Assembly: GCA_016271365.2 (NCBI GenBank)
Contig: CM028129.1
Span: 459,372,501 to 459,436,500, forward strand
Reading direction: 5' to 3'
Source: Neoceratodus forsteri
Lineage: Eukaryota; Chordata; Ceratodontiformes; Ceratodontidae
Length of the DNA stretch: 64,000 bases
Below the pieces are notes generated by a model that had not been told where the DNA came from, made no database searches, and saw nothing but the letters and a program-made list of their open reading frames with translations. Each line of letters begins with the position of its first letter. The first letter of the stretch is position 1. This document shows positions 11,700 through 22,099 of this stretch, piece after piece. Made by a program: the position numbers and the translations under genes.

Positions 11700-11895
11700 A
11701 AGTTAGTGGTCGTCTGCAAAACTACCGTAATAGGGTGTCTGGCTTGCGAACTACCTGCAGGGGGTGCTCTTGCTAGACCTGTGTGAAGCCTTCCCCATGA
11801 CTATTCCTCAGCAGTCAAAGGTAGCTAGAGGACTGAGCTAAACCTCGAACCCAGATCCACCAGTGCACTGTCACTAAGCCACCTGCCATCCCTTA
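11700..11895 (-). mobile_element. tRNA-derived SINE
   Basis: On the minus strand the element starts near 11895 with 'ggcaggtggcttagtgaca' (A box) and has a good B box (ggatctgggttcgaggttt) about 40 bases later. A ~130-bp unrelated body with no poly(A) follows to about 11700. Its B box is nearer the tRNA consensus than in the other copies. tRNA secondary structure is not maintained, so it is a SINE rather than a tRNA gene. Confidence 0.6.
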
Positions 11896-13604
11896 AAGCG
11901 TTATCTTACATTCAAGCCACTGCAAGTGTAGTCAGTGAGAGAAGGAAAGCACAGCCTCTGAGATTATGTTTTGTAAGTAGACGTGACAAGTGACATGTAG
12001 AAACTGATGGTATTTAAACTATGGGGAGGGGCTCTCCTCCCCCAGCCTTATTATGCTTGTGTACCTAGAATTTTACTAAAGGCATGTCAAAATATTTAAA
12101 TTAATTCTATATTCATGACTTGCTGTTTGCCTCATGACTTTGTCTGTGTCACTCCCAGTTACAAAATCTCATCTGGAAATCTCATCCACTGTCATAAACT
12201 GCACTCAACCCTTCAGACCTTGGAAGAGTTCAATCTTCAAGCTGCTAGTGGAGATAAATGGTCAGCGTTTTTTGCCTCAAATGAAGGGAGTTCCCTCACA
12301 ATAGTATCCTGGCAATGTTAACTACTGTGGCATCTGTGACCCGGGCCAAGGTCCCATGCTATATTACTAACAGCATGTTGCATGGTACTGCTGTGTTTTG
12401 GGTCTGTAGATCTTTTTTTGTTTTGTTTCATAACACTCAGTGCTGCAGGCATGCAAAGGACTTTGTTTTGGGCCCCCCATGAACACGTGTATGTTGGTTC
12501 CAATCAGCTGAGCAGGTTCCAGACACCTGGGAATTTGAATCTGAAATCGCTGAATCTTTTCAGAGTCTCGCAAATGTACCGAGACAGTATTAGTGATGGG
12601 CAGGGTCAGCAGTGACAGGGTTCTGTTTCTGACTGATATGTTTCTAAAACATTATGATTTACTATAATTTGTCCCTCAAAATTCAAATGTCCCAACTGGA
12701 GCCAGAACCAGGTCAGTATCAGATCCATACTAGGTCAAATGTCAAAAACAAGATGTCCCTACTCCCCCAAATAAGCTTTTCTTTGGTCATTGACTGTATA
12801 TATATATATATATTTTTTTTTCAAAACTATGCAAATTAGTAACAGAAACAAAGCCCCAGAATCACATTATCAAGGTGACTTTGGAACTTGTTCACTTACA
12901 GATCAAACCGGTCAGCAGTCCAGTCTAGGGTCAAATCAGAGTCTGAGTTCTCAGTTAGGTCATGATTGGGGGTGGGGAGGGTTCCTGATCTGCCACAGAC
13001 CCAGTCCACCTAGTCCATCTCAATATAATGTTCCTTTATCTCCTGTCAGTTTCCTGCAAGCTGACAGCAACTACTTCCTGAAGCAGTATTCCAGCCAGCT
13101 AAGTGGTGGGATGGCAATGTGTTGCGCTTCTTCCTGGGGCATGGGTTTGACATGAGCCCTAGAATCTGACTCCGGGGCCACCTGTGGGGACAAGCACATT
13201 ATAGAAGTGAGATGCTCTGCTGTCCAGGAGGAATGGTCAAAGTCACCCGACATTCGGGCATTTCCTACTGACGACCTTGATCACCAGTGTGGGGGATGGG
13301 GGAAAGAGGCCACAACAGGCAGGAAGTGATGAGAAAGGAGCGACACGTGTGCCATGGCAGACCAGGATGTGTAAACTTCCTCTTGTGTTGTGTAATTATA
13401 AATACAAGTGACCTCACAACAGCCAACAATAGGGTACACCATGCTGATGTAGAAAAGGAAATATCTTTGGAAACACCCTGCATTTAATGGAGATTCAGAT
13501 CCATTTTTGATAATAACAGCTTTCAGAGACTTAAAAAGGGAGCTGCAAATAAAATGGTTAAAGTAGCAGTTTACGATAAAATGTTTTGTTTTTTGTATGA
13601 GTCA
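11896..13604. other. Unassigned stretch with a (TA)n tract
   Basis: Contains a TA dinucleotide tract and T run at about 12796-12822. Two short open stretches follow acceptor-like sequences (near 12148 and 13069), but neither ends in a convincing donor. No transposon signature was recognised. Confidence 0.4.
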
Positions 13605-13800
13605 ACCTGTTGGAATAGTGGTAGGGCTAGCACTCGCAATGCCGATGACCCCGGGTCGGGAACAAGCCTGTGTCAGTCTGGGGGAAAGGGATTGAGCATC
13701 TCAACAGATGCTCTCCTGCTCCGTGGAGGGAGTCTGTGCAACACCGCAGCAGCATGATCTGGGTAGTCCTGGGTGGTAGTAGTACTAGTCTGTGAACCTT
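13605..13800 (+). mobile_element. tRNA-derived SINE, second family
   Basis: The A box is 'ggaatagtggtagggctagc'. The B-box region reads 'gggtcgggaacaagcc', which is also found in the minus-strand SINE at 36062-36480 (aggttcgggaacaagccc). The shared text past the B box argues that both copies are one family, distinct from the MIR-like copy at 2325. The 3' end is not defined, and no poly(A) was seen. Confidence 0.5.
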
Positions 13801-14880
13801 TGGCAGTAGTGAAATGCAGGCTGATGCTGCACTGTTGCATGTTTCCCATGCATGACATCTCGGCCACTGGCTTCTCAGGGGAGGAATCTAGAAAACCAGC
13901 AAAAATGGTCCAGATGCCCAAAGATGACTGACCCCTTTATATCCATGCCCCACTGTACCACTCCCTGACAACTGAATGCCATTGGGGGTACATCCCTCTT
14001 ACCCTCACCCCACTAGGTGGGGTATTCCAAGGCTACATAGAGGCAGGTGAGTATTGGTCAGTGAGGTGTGTTGTTTGAGTATGCCATAGGCTCTGGAGGG
14101 AAGTCAGGAGCTGAGGGGTGCAAAAATGTTTTTTGTTTATATAGTTTATAATGTAATCACTCTTTTCTGTACCAGTGTTGATCACTGTTGTTTATTTTGT
14201 TTCCAAATCCACTGGCATGGTGCCACATTTCATTTTATGCTTCCCATGTATGAGTTTACATTTTGTTGTGTGGAGTTAGTCCCGATGCCCCCAGTGTCCC
14301 TTAAAGTTAGGATGCGGAGTCTGTTGCATGCTACTGTAACTCACCTTAGTCACAAGAAAAGGAATGCTAGCTGAGTTGCAGTATAGGTGTTTTAGTATGG
14401 CCAGGCATACTGTTGAAAATCTTGTGTCTGCCATATTTTAATGATTCATTTCAATTGTAAAAAAAAATTGCCAATGCAGACCCAGAATAGGGAAAAGGCA
14501 TCTTTCAAGATAAGAGTAAGAGGGTAATGAAAAATGAAATGCAAAGGGATAGGTACAAACTTGTCACCATAACATGACCTGCTGCTTTATATTAAATGTA
14601 CTCTGAAAAGATAAAAGAAAGATGAAATGCACCCTAAAATAGAAATCTGTGTTTGGCTCTTTTTGTTTTATTAGCAGACCAAATGCTGATGCAAAAGTCA
14701 TTTTTATGTGTGCTTGCACGCATGTGCAAGAAACATAGTGCCACCATAAGGGTTTTGGTAGGTGTGACACCCCCACTTCCAATGCCCTGCTGCTTTTTGC
14801 AGGTGTAGCTGCACCGCACCAATGAATGTCCGAGCTGTCTATGACAGGCATTCAGATGCAGTGACTTACAGTTCAGAAGA
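13801..14880. other. Unassigned stretch
   Basis: No recognisable element. The minus-strand frame at 14564-14851 has no family signature. Confidence 0.4.
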
Positions 14881-14974
14881 CCACCGCTACAATCAGCGGT
14901 GGAATGTAATCAATTTGCATACTGCTGTCGGCAGGCAATTTGCATACTGCCATCAGCAGTATGCAAATTACCTG
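14881..14974. repeat. Two short hairpins with octamer motifs
   Basis: 14881-14902 is a perfect 8-bp-arm hairpin (ccaccgct / agcggtgg). 14932-14974 has 19-bp arms with one mismatch around 'catca' (caggcaatttgcatactgc ... gcagtatgcaaattacctg). The arms carry ATTTGCAT/ATGCAAAT, the POU-family octamer, and a third copy lies at about 14912-14925. The octamers could be incidental to the palindrome. The block sits directly before the 3' end of the next CR1. Confidence 0.7.
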
Positions 14975-14984
14975 CATGTCAGCA

Positions 14985-16745
14985 CTACATAGACATAGAC
15001 AGTGTCGGCAGATAAGGGCCTATGGCCCACCCAGTCTGCCCATTTGAGCTTGTAAGTTCAGTTTGTTTTCCTAGAAGTCTGTTTCCCCTTACCCCTGACC
15101 TCTAGAATTCCTTTATGTCTATCCCATGCATTCTTAAATCCTGTGATTGTTTCAGCCCCCACCACTTCCTCTGGCAGGGTGTTCCACTTGTCCACCACCG
15201 TTCTGTGAAGAAATTCTTTCTCACGCTTCCTCTGAATCGCCCTCCTCCAACTTCATCCCATGCCCTCAGTCCTGGAACATCTTTTTCGCTTAACAATAGT
15301 GTTTTCCCTGCACCCTGTTCCTCCCTGTAAGATACTTGTATGTCTCTATCATATTCCCTCTCTCTCTCCTCTCCTCCAGGGAGTACATGTTCAGTTCCTT
15401 CAACCTGTCTTCATAGGACTTGTGATGCAATCCATGCACCATCTTTGTTGCCCTCCTCTGAACCTTCTCTACCCTGTCTATGTCCTTATGTAGGTATGGT
15501 CTCCAGAACTGTACACTGTACTCTAGGTGGGGCCTCACTAGTGTCTTGTATAGCGGAATTATGACCTCCCTTTTCCTGCTGGTGATGCCCCTGCCTATAC
15601 ATCCCAGCATCCTATTTGCTTTACCTGCTGCCTTGTCACACTGTTTCCCTACCTTGAGGTCATCAGAGATGACAACCCCAAGATCCCTTTCCTGCTTGGT
15701 GCATGCTATATCCTGACCCCCCAACTGATATATTGTGCCAGGGTTTTTGTGCCCCATATGCATTATCTTGCACTTCTTTGCATTGAATTTCAACTGCCAA
15801 ACCCCTGACCATTCTTCAAGTTTCTGCAGGTCGCTTCTATTCTGTCTACACCCTCTGGTGTCTACTCTGTTACAGAGCTTTGTGTCATCAGCGAACAGTG
15901 AAATTCTGCCTTCTAGATCCTGCGAATGTCACTGATGAAGATGTTGAATAGGACCGTCCCAGCACTGATCCCTGTGGTGCCCCACTGGTCACTCTTCCTC
16001 TGTGGAGTGACAGCCATTTACCACCACCCTCTGTGTCCTGCCACCCAGCCAGTTACCTACCCACCACACTACTGTCCTGCCCACACCCATATTCCCCAGT
16101 TTGTGTAATAGTCTTCTATGTGGCACAGTGTCAAAGGCCTTGCTGAAGTCCAGATAGGCCATGTCCACTGCCCTCCCGATCCACCTCCCTAGTCACCCAG
16201 TCAAAAATTCAATGAGGTTGGTCTGACATGACTCCTCTGGTGAAACCATGCTGCCTTGGGTCCTGTAGTCCATTGACAACCAGATGTTCCACCAATCTCC
16301 TTCAGTAGTGCTTCCATGATCTTCCCACTACCGAGGTGAGGCTGACTGGTCTGTAGTTCCCTGCTTCCTCTTGTTCCCACTTTTGTATAAGGGGACTACA
16401 TCTGCTGTCCTCCAGTCTTTGGGTACCTCCCCTGTTTCCAGTGATCGGCTAAACAGGATAGCCAGAGGTTCAGCCACCACCTCTCTTAGTTCTTTAAGGA
16501 CCCTGGGGTGCACCCCATCTGGCCCCATTGCTTTATCAACTCTTATTACTTCCAGTTCCTTCAGGACCCTTTCTCGTGTAAAGGGACTTGTGTCAATTTC
16601 TGCACCATTCTCACCCCTTGTACTCCCTTCAGACCCATTACCCCCCTCTTCCTCAGTAAAGACTGAGCAGAAATACCTGTTCAATATGTCAGCACTGCAT
16701 CTGAACTGTCGTAGACAGTTTGTTTCTGATGGAACAGCGTGATCC
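14985..16745 (-). mobile_element. CR1 LINE, 5'-truncated, reverse transcriptase part
   Basis: Minus-strand CR1 retrotransposon; the encoded reverse transcriptase copies its own RNA at a nicked target. Reading from 16745 down, the frame carries the linker and N-terminal RT text (AMGPDGVHPRVLKEL, VPKDWRTADVVPLYKSG). The intact catalytic FADD box is at 15895-15884, then NAKKCKIMHMG, DLGVVISDDLKVG, and the C-terminal LVRPHLEY and FWRPYLHKDIDRVEKVQRRATKM. The 3' end near 14989 shows the CR1-type 'catagacatagac' repeat. There are several frameshifts (two main open blocks at 16783-16328 and 15793-15290). Endonuclease and ORF1 are missing, because the element is cut at about 16745 by the minisatellite. 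Confidence 0.9.
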
Positions 16746-16754
16746 CCTCGAATC

Positions 16755-17235
16755 CAGTGGTCCCCCCCAAAACAAACACCCAAGTAGCATGCTGGGAGCC
16801 CACCCCAGCATGCTCATGTGCTCCCCTCCATCCCCGCACATTGTATGGCCGATGGGGGTGCCCAATCCCCCGTTGGCTCCACTGTCCCTGCAAACCAACT
16901 TCCAGGTGCCACACTAGGAGCCCACCCCAGCATGGCAAAAGTCTGTGGCCCACGGGGTACCCAATCCTCCGTCGGCTCCACTGCCCCCCCAAACAAACTT
17001 CCAGGTGCCACGCTGGGAGCCTACCCCAGCATGGCAAAAGTCTGTGGCCCACGGGGTGCCCAATCCCTTGTTGGCTCCACTGCCCCCCAAACAAACTTCC
17101 AAGTGCCACGCTGGGAGCCCACCCCAGTGTGGCAAAAGTCTGTGGCCCATGGGGTGCTCAATCCCCCATTGGCTCCACTGCCCCCCCAAACAATTTCAGG
17201 TGCCACGCTGGGAGCCCACCCCAGCATGGCAAAAA
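16755..17235. repeat. 99-bp minisatellite, ~4.8 copies
   Basis: A GC-rich unit (gggagcccaccccagcatgg ... caatcccccgttggctccac ... aaacaaacttccaggtgcca) recurs. The marker 'caatcc...ggctccactg' sits at about 16862, 16960, 17059 and 17159. Copies are 85-95% alike by eye; the first is the most diverged. Because 99 is a multiple of three, several frames stay open through the array on both strands. These are artefacts of periodicity and not genes. Confidence 0.95.
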
Positions 17236-17459
17236 GTCCCACATCGCCTTAAAAAAAAAACACCTAAAACAAAAGAAAACGGTCCTTTGTTGACTCTCTT
17301 GCCGCCTTCCAACCCGCACCCACCCTCTGCATAACCCACCTCCCACACCCCCCTCACCCCATACTTACCTCCAGAGGCCCGGCTGCAGCGATCTTGGTGG
17401 ACCGGGAACACGTCTGCACTCTTCAAAGCCGACCGCAAACTGAAGAAATGCCGGTAAGC

Positions 17460-18600
17460 TGTATAATGGCAGAAGTGGTTTTTTTTCCAACTTTGGTACA
17501 TATCTTGGCCATTTTTGGGGAATTTTTTCACTAAAGTTTCAACATGGGGTTCTTGGGACCCCACCTCATGAACTCAGTCACTGTCATTTTGTTATTCGGT
17601 CCCGAAAGGTGATTTCGCGGTCACTGCATGGAACCTCCTTTTGGGACCAGTTAACAAAATGACAGTGTCACAGTTCATGAGGTAGGCCCCAATAACCCTA
17701 TGTTGAAAATTTGGTGAAAAAATTCAAAAATGACTGTTTTACGAGTGTGCGTTGTGCAGTTCCTATGCACGCTAGTAACTTTGAGAATTTTTACCATTTT
17801 CACTCCAGATTTTCAACATTGCCATTGTACCACGCCTCCTTATGAACAGTACAGCTGTCATTTTTCACATCTCATCCAAAATGTTTTCCACATGTAGCGC
17901 ACAATGGCGCGGTCGGTGTGCGAAATCAATGTTTGGGACAGATCAAGAAAATTACAGTGACACTGTTCATGAGTGGTGATCCTAAGATGGCTATGTTGAA
18001 AATTTGGTGACAAAAGTCCACAAAATAAATGTGTTACGAGTGTGCATTGCGCAGTTTCCACGCACCCTCGTGAGTTCACAAATTTGTAATATTTTCAGTC
18101 CAGATTTTCAACATTGGCATTTTTCCACACCTCCTTATCAACAGTACAGCTGTCATTTTCCACACCCTGGCCGAAATGTGTTTTCGCACCTCCGGTGCAG
18201 AATAGCATGGTTGCTGTGGGAAATCAGTGTTCGGGACAGATTAAGAAAATCACAGTGACATTGTTCATGAGCGGAGGTCCCAAAAGCCCTACGTTGAAAA
18301 TCTGCTGTAAAAAATTCCCTAACTAATTACATTAAGGGTGTACATTGCACAGTTTCTACTTCACCAGTTTTTTTATATTTTCACTCCAAGTTTTCAACAT
18401 TGCCATTTTTACACCGCCTCATGAACAGTACAGCTGTCATTTTTCACATCCTGTTCAAAATGTGTTTTCGCACCTCTGATGCCAAATGGCACAGTCGCTG
18501 TGCAAAATTACCTTTTGGTTAACAAACTGATAGTATCACTGTTCATGCGGAGAGGTCACAAAAAGCCCATGTTGAAAAATTGGAGTAAAAATACCAAGAA
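17460..18600. repeat. Satellite array of alternating inverted units, 290-bp period
   Basis: The marker 'tttcaacatt' recurs on + at 17811, 18106 and 18392 (295 and 286 bp apart). Each period is itself palindromic. Arms such as 17530-17608 and 17640-17715 are reverse complements over about 70 bp (both hold caaaatgacagtg and tcatgagg text). The same holds for 17808-17875 with 17940-18003, 18104-18175 with 18235-18300, and 18390-18455 with 18525-18580. The spacers between these hairpins (for example 17710-17808, gtgaaaaaattc ... acgagtgtgc ... gcacgctagt ... ttttcac) are palindromic as well. The array is therefore best described as ~145-bp monomers in strictly alternating orientation. There are no coding motifs. 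Confidence 0.85.
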
Positions 18601-18632
18601 ACGCCCAGGGTGTTAGGGTTTTTGACCATAAT

Positions 18633-18980
18633 GCCCTACCCTGTAGGGACTGACAGGCATCAGGGTGTGACTTGGGATTGTTGATAGTAATGCTCATGCC
18701 ATTTCCCCCAAGGCCCACCCTGCAGCCAGTGAAAGGCATTGAGGTGTGCATTGGCCCCCCTGGCCCCAGAATTCACCCCATTCTCCTATACTGCACCCAT
18801 TTCAGCATATTTCCTTATGGAATGAGGTGAATGTAAAGCAAAAACACCCCAGGCGCACCTCAACACTTGTCAGTGTCTGCAGGGTAGGGTGAGGTGAAAT
18901 GTTGTTGTCACCGCCATGGGCGATAACCAAATGCACACCCCAATGCCTGTCCATCTCTGCAGGGTGGGGTGAAGTTGGCG
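18633..18980. repeat. Four ~45-bp monomers, two direct then two inverted
   Basis: Forward copies lie at 18633-18675 (accctgtagggactgacagg, catcagggtgtga) and 18714-18755 (accctgcagccagtgaaagg, cattgaggtgtgca). Inverted copies lie at 18846-18895 and 18927-18980 (tgcacaccccaatgcctgtc, tctgcagggt). This gives a ++-- order directly after the alternating satellite. It may be the degraded edge of the same kind of palindromic array or a separate small family. Confidence 0.75.
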
Positions 18981-20084
18981 CCAGTTCAATACTTCACTGC
19001 CATTCCTATACTGCATCTGTTCAACTCCTGCACTTCCACTGCTAATGCCAGCAAGCAAACATTCGGCTTTGACAAATGCTTGTTTAGTTTTTACACTAAG
19101 CAGGGGTCGCTGTATTCTAGTGGTATGCAATGTTTTATCAATCTGATTTGCAAACTGTCAGGAGCAAAACAGTGGGACTCCACAGGGTACACAAAGTTCA
19201 TAGTGTTCTTCTGCTTACTGATTTGTGTAATATAGACAGCCAGCTGAGCAAGCAAAGAAACATTTCTGCATGCCATTTTCACATATTCAAAGAGGGACAA
19301 TGCGAGGGCAGCTCTAGCTTATAAGGCTGGATCTCCTAAGCTTACAGCTGCTGAGCCCCCCTCCCCCATAAGTGGAGACCTGAGTGTGACATTCGTAAAA
19401 TGTGGCAGTCGTCTGTGCCAGATTGTTGCAGACCTAAAATGAGAGATTGGTTTGGGCATCTGTAGGCATCTTTGTGATGTCGCCATTTAGCTAGGGTTGC
19501 AAACATGGGCACTTACTGTAGATAAAATGGTGTGCAAAACTGGTAAACTTTTTCTTTCTCTTTTAGTTATGACACTGTGAGGGTTCTTCACTGCTAATAA
19601 CCTGCTGGGCAGCCCCTACTACTGCATCCTTGTATTTCTAAACTTTCTGTTTCCTTAATCCATGATTCCACCATCTAGTTAAAGGAGCATACTGCCCATC
19701 ACAAACCCTCCTGCTCAAGAAGAGAAGCAGCTATCCTGACCTTACACAGCTTAGTCTCTGCTCAGGGTCAGGTTCCATGTGATATGGGTGACTATTTAAC
19801 AGTGAGTCACATAACGGCTACTACTAAACACTGAAAACAAAATCGGTGAACAGCACTATGCCGAATACAATATCGGTGACAATACTGACCGCATTTTATG
19901 CGGAGGCTATGCCCTGCACCCCAACTATAGATTCTCAACCTGGGGGTGGACACTGGGGAGGGAAGAAACACGGAGGGGCAACTGTTGCTGCAGGGACAAC
20001 TTGCAGGTGGGGACCAACATGGGGGAACGGAAGGTATGTAAAAACAATATTCAAGTAACCCACAACACCAAAAAGTAAAATATG
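18981..20084. other. Unassigned stretch
   Basis: No transposon protein, tandem repeat or splice-bounded open segment was recognised. Confidence 0.4.
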
Positions 20085-20190
20085 TCATACCTGCATGCAG
20101 TCCTGAACCCAGGACCATGCACACTAGGGCGGTGACTGTAATCTCAACACCAGGCTGCCAGCACAGCAGCAGCCTGCTCAATCCCAATTC
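20085..20190 (-). mobile_element. Possible tRNA-derived SINE head
   Basis: On the minus strand: 'ggtgttgagattacagtcac' (A-box-like) followed by 'ggtcctgggttcaggactgc' (B-box-like, gggttcagg), then non-tRNA sequence. A/B spacing is plausible. The copy is old and has no clear 3' end. Confidence 0.4.
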
Positions 20191-20997
20191 CAAACCTCCT
20201 ACTGCTACACTCGCTAACTCCCTCAACCATTGCTATTCTGTCCTCCCTAGCTCGCTATCCATGTACAGTACCCTCACTATTCTTACATACTTGCTCTCAT
20301 TCCAAGTGCCCAAATTGAGTCACTCCTTTTGAGTTGCTCAGTTTGCTTTGCCCTTATCACTGGATACCCAGGGGGTTGTTTCGGATCCCACTGCTCACAC
20401 TTTATATGCAGGTTCACTGTCGCCGCCTGCTAACAGGAATAGGGGTCTGATCCACAGATAACCTACACCACGGTGGGGGGGGGGGCATGCATCCAGTTCA
20501 CAAGTCATTTTTCCCATTGTGGAGGGTCTGAGGAAGGAGTACTGCTCAGCTCTTTGGACTGCAGTAGCAGGTATGTGCTTCTTTCCACATGACCACAAGA
20601 AGCTCATCTGGACCTCCCGCCTCCTGCCCTAGGGGCTGTACCAGCACCGGCCAGTGAATGTTGACAGTTGTTTGAATTGCCAACGGGGATAAGGCAGTCC
20701 TTTGAGGACTGTTGATTCCCATTGGTCCCTGCTCTGTGTGGAGCCAGGGATCCTGTGGAAAGCCAGCCTGTTCATCTGATTGGATGCCCAGGGTTGGTCA
20801 TAGCACCTCCTCCAGACCAGCTCTCAGCTCCTCAACACCACACTCAGTGCATGGGACCCAAGGAGATGGGGGATCATGGATGCCAGCATGTGTATGATCA
20901 AGACACCCAGATACATGTAGTTCGCACATATCTGGGGTGCCTTACTGCCTTTGTGGATCAGGCCCTAAGCCAGTCGGACTAAGTAACCACAACTCTA
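20191..20997. other. Unassigned stretch
   Basis: Holds a run of G near 20475-20487 and no recognisable element. Confidence 0.4.
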
Positions 20998-22095
20998 TTA
21001 TGAACATATGAAATTGCCAGCAGAAAAAGGCTCACAGGTCTATCAAGTCTGCCTGATTTTGCAGTTTTCAGCTTAATGTCCCTGCAGCTATTCCCCTTCC
21101 ACCCAATCCCTTCCCTCCATCCCTCCCATTGTGTTCCTGTGTGTACTAACCCTGCCCCTGACTCTATTCCACCTCCTCTTAAAGCTATCCACTGTCCTTG
21201 GTTCAATTAATTCCTCCTGCAGTACATTCCATCCTGCCACCATTCTCTCTGTGAAGTAGTGCTCCCTCATTTCCCACCTGAACCTTCCCTTCAAACTTCA
21301 GACTGTGTCCCCTAGTGACCCTACCCCTTTAAGCAGAACAATCCTCCCTCTTACTTAGTTTATGCCTTTCAAGTACTTGAAGGCTTTATCATGTCTCCCC
21401 TTCTCTCCTCCAGTGAGTATATGTTGAGCCTCTCAGTCTTTCCTCATAAGGCAACTCCCTTGTCCCATAATCATTTTTGTAGCCCCACGCTGCACACCCT
21501 CAGTAATCTCACATCCTTCTTGGGATGTATGGCCACCAGTGCTGTGCCACAGTGCTCCAAGTGTGGCCTCACCAGTGCTCTATACAAGGGCAGAATGACC
21601 TCCCTTTCTAGAGGTGATCCTCTGGCAATGCACCCCAGCATCTGATTTGCCCTTGCTGCTGCCCTCCTGCACTGTGCTATTACCTTTATGTCCCTGTGAC
21701 TACTACAACCAGGTCCTTTTCTCCTCCAAAGCTGCTACCTGCACTCCCCTAGTCAGTAGCTGGTCCTGGAATTCTGGCTCAAAGTGTATGACCTTGCACT
21801 TCTTAGCATTAAATCCCAACTGCCACTCCTTTGACCAGTGTTCAGGTTTAGCTAGATCCTCCTTGAGTGCTTTCCTCCTTTTCTCACTGTCCACTTTTGC
21901 ACAAATCTTAGAGTCATCGGCGAACAGACGGATCCTACTTGTGACCCCCTCTGCAATGTCTCCAATGAAGACATTGAACAAAACGGCCCAGCATTAAACC
22001 CTGCGGTACCCCTCTGCTTACTGGCCTTGGCGTGGATGTCTCCCTTCTTACAACTACCCTCTGTTGTCTGCCCTGAGGGTTGTGGAACAGAGGCG
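20998..22095 (-). mobile_element. Older CR1 LINE, 3' half, split from 25805-26165
   Basis: Minus-strand CR1. It resumes the reverse transcriptase at the palm (RQQRVVVRRETSTP, RGVPQG) and carries FADDSKI (FADD codons at 21924-21913), QLGFNAKKCKVIHF, LGCIARG, LPLYRALVRPHLE and a decayed C-terminus. Many frameshifts and a stop in most frames show age. The missing upstream RT part is at 25805-26165 on the same strand, so the younger plus-strand CR1 in between was inserted into this element. The 3' end near 20998 lacks a clear TTTCTATG repeat. Confidence 0.85.
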
Positions 22096-22099
22096 CATC

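Noticed and set aside
11815..11895. tRNA gene on the minus strand
   Set aside because: The B box is good, but there is no acceptor stem and a non-tRNA body is attached, so I called it a SINE.
16739..17293. Repetitive proline-rich protein frames (up to 184 residues) on both strands
   Set aside because: The 99-bp minisatellite unit is a multiple of three, so every stop-free phase stays open. This is an artefact of the array.
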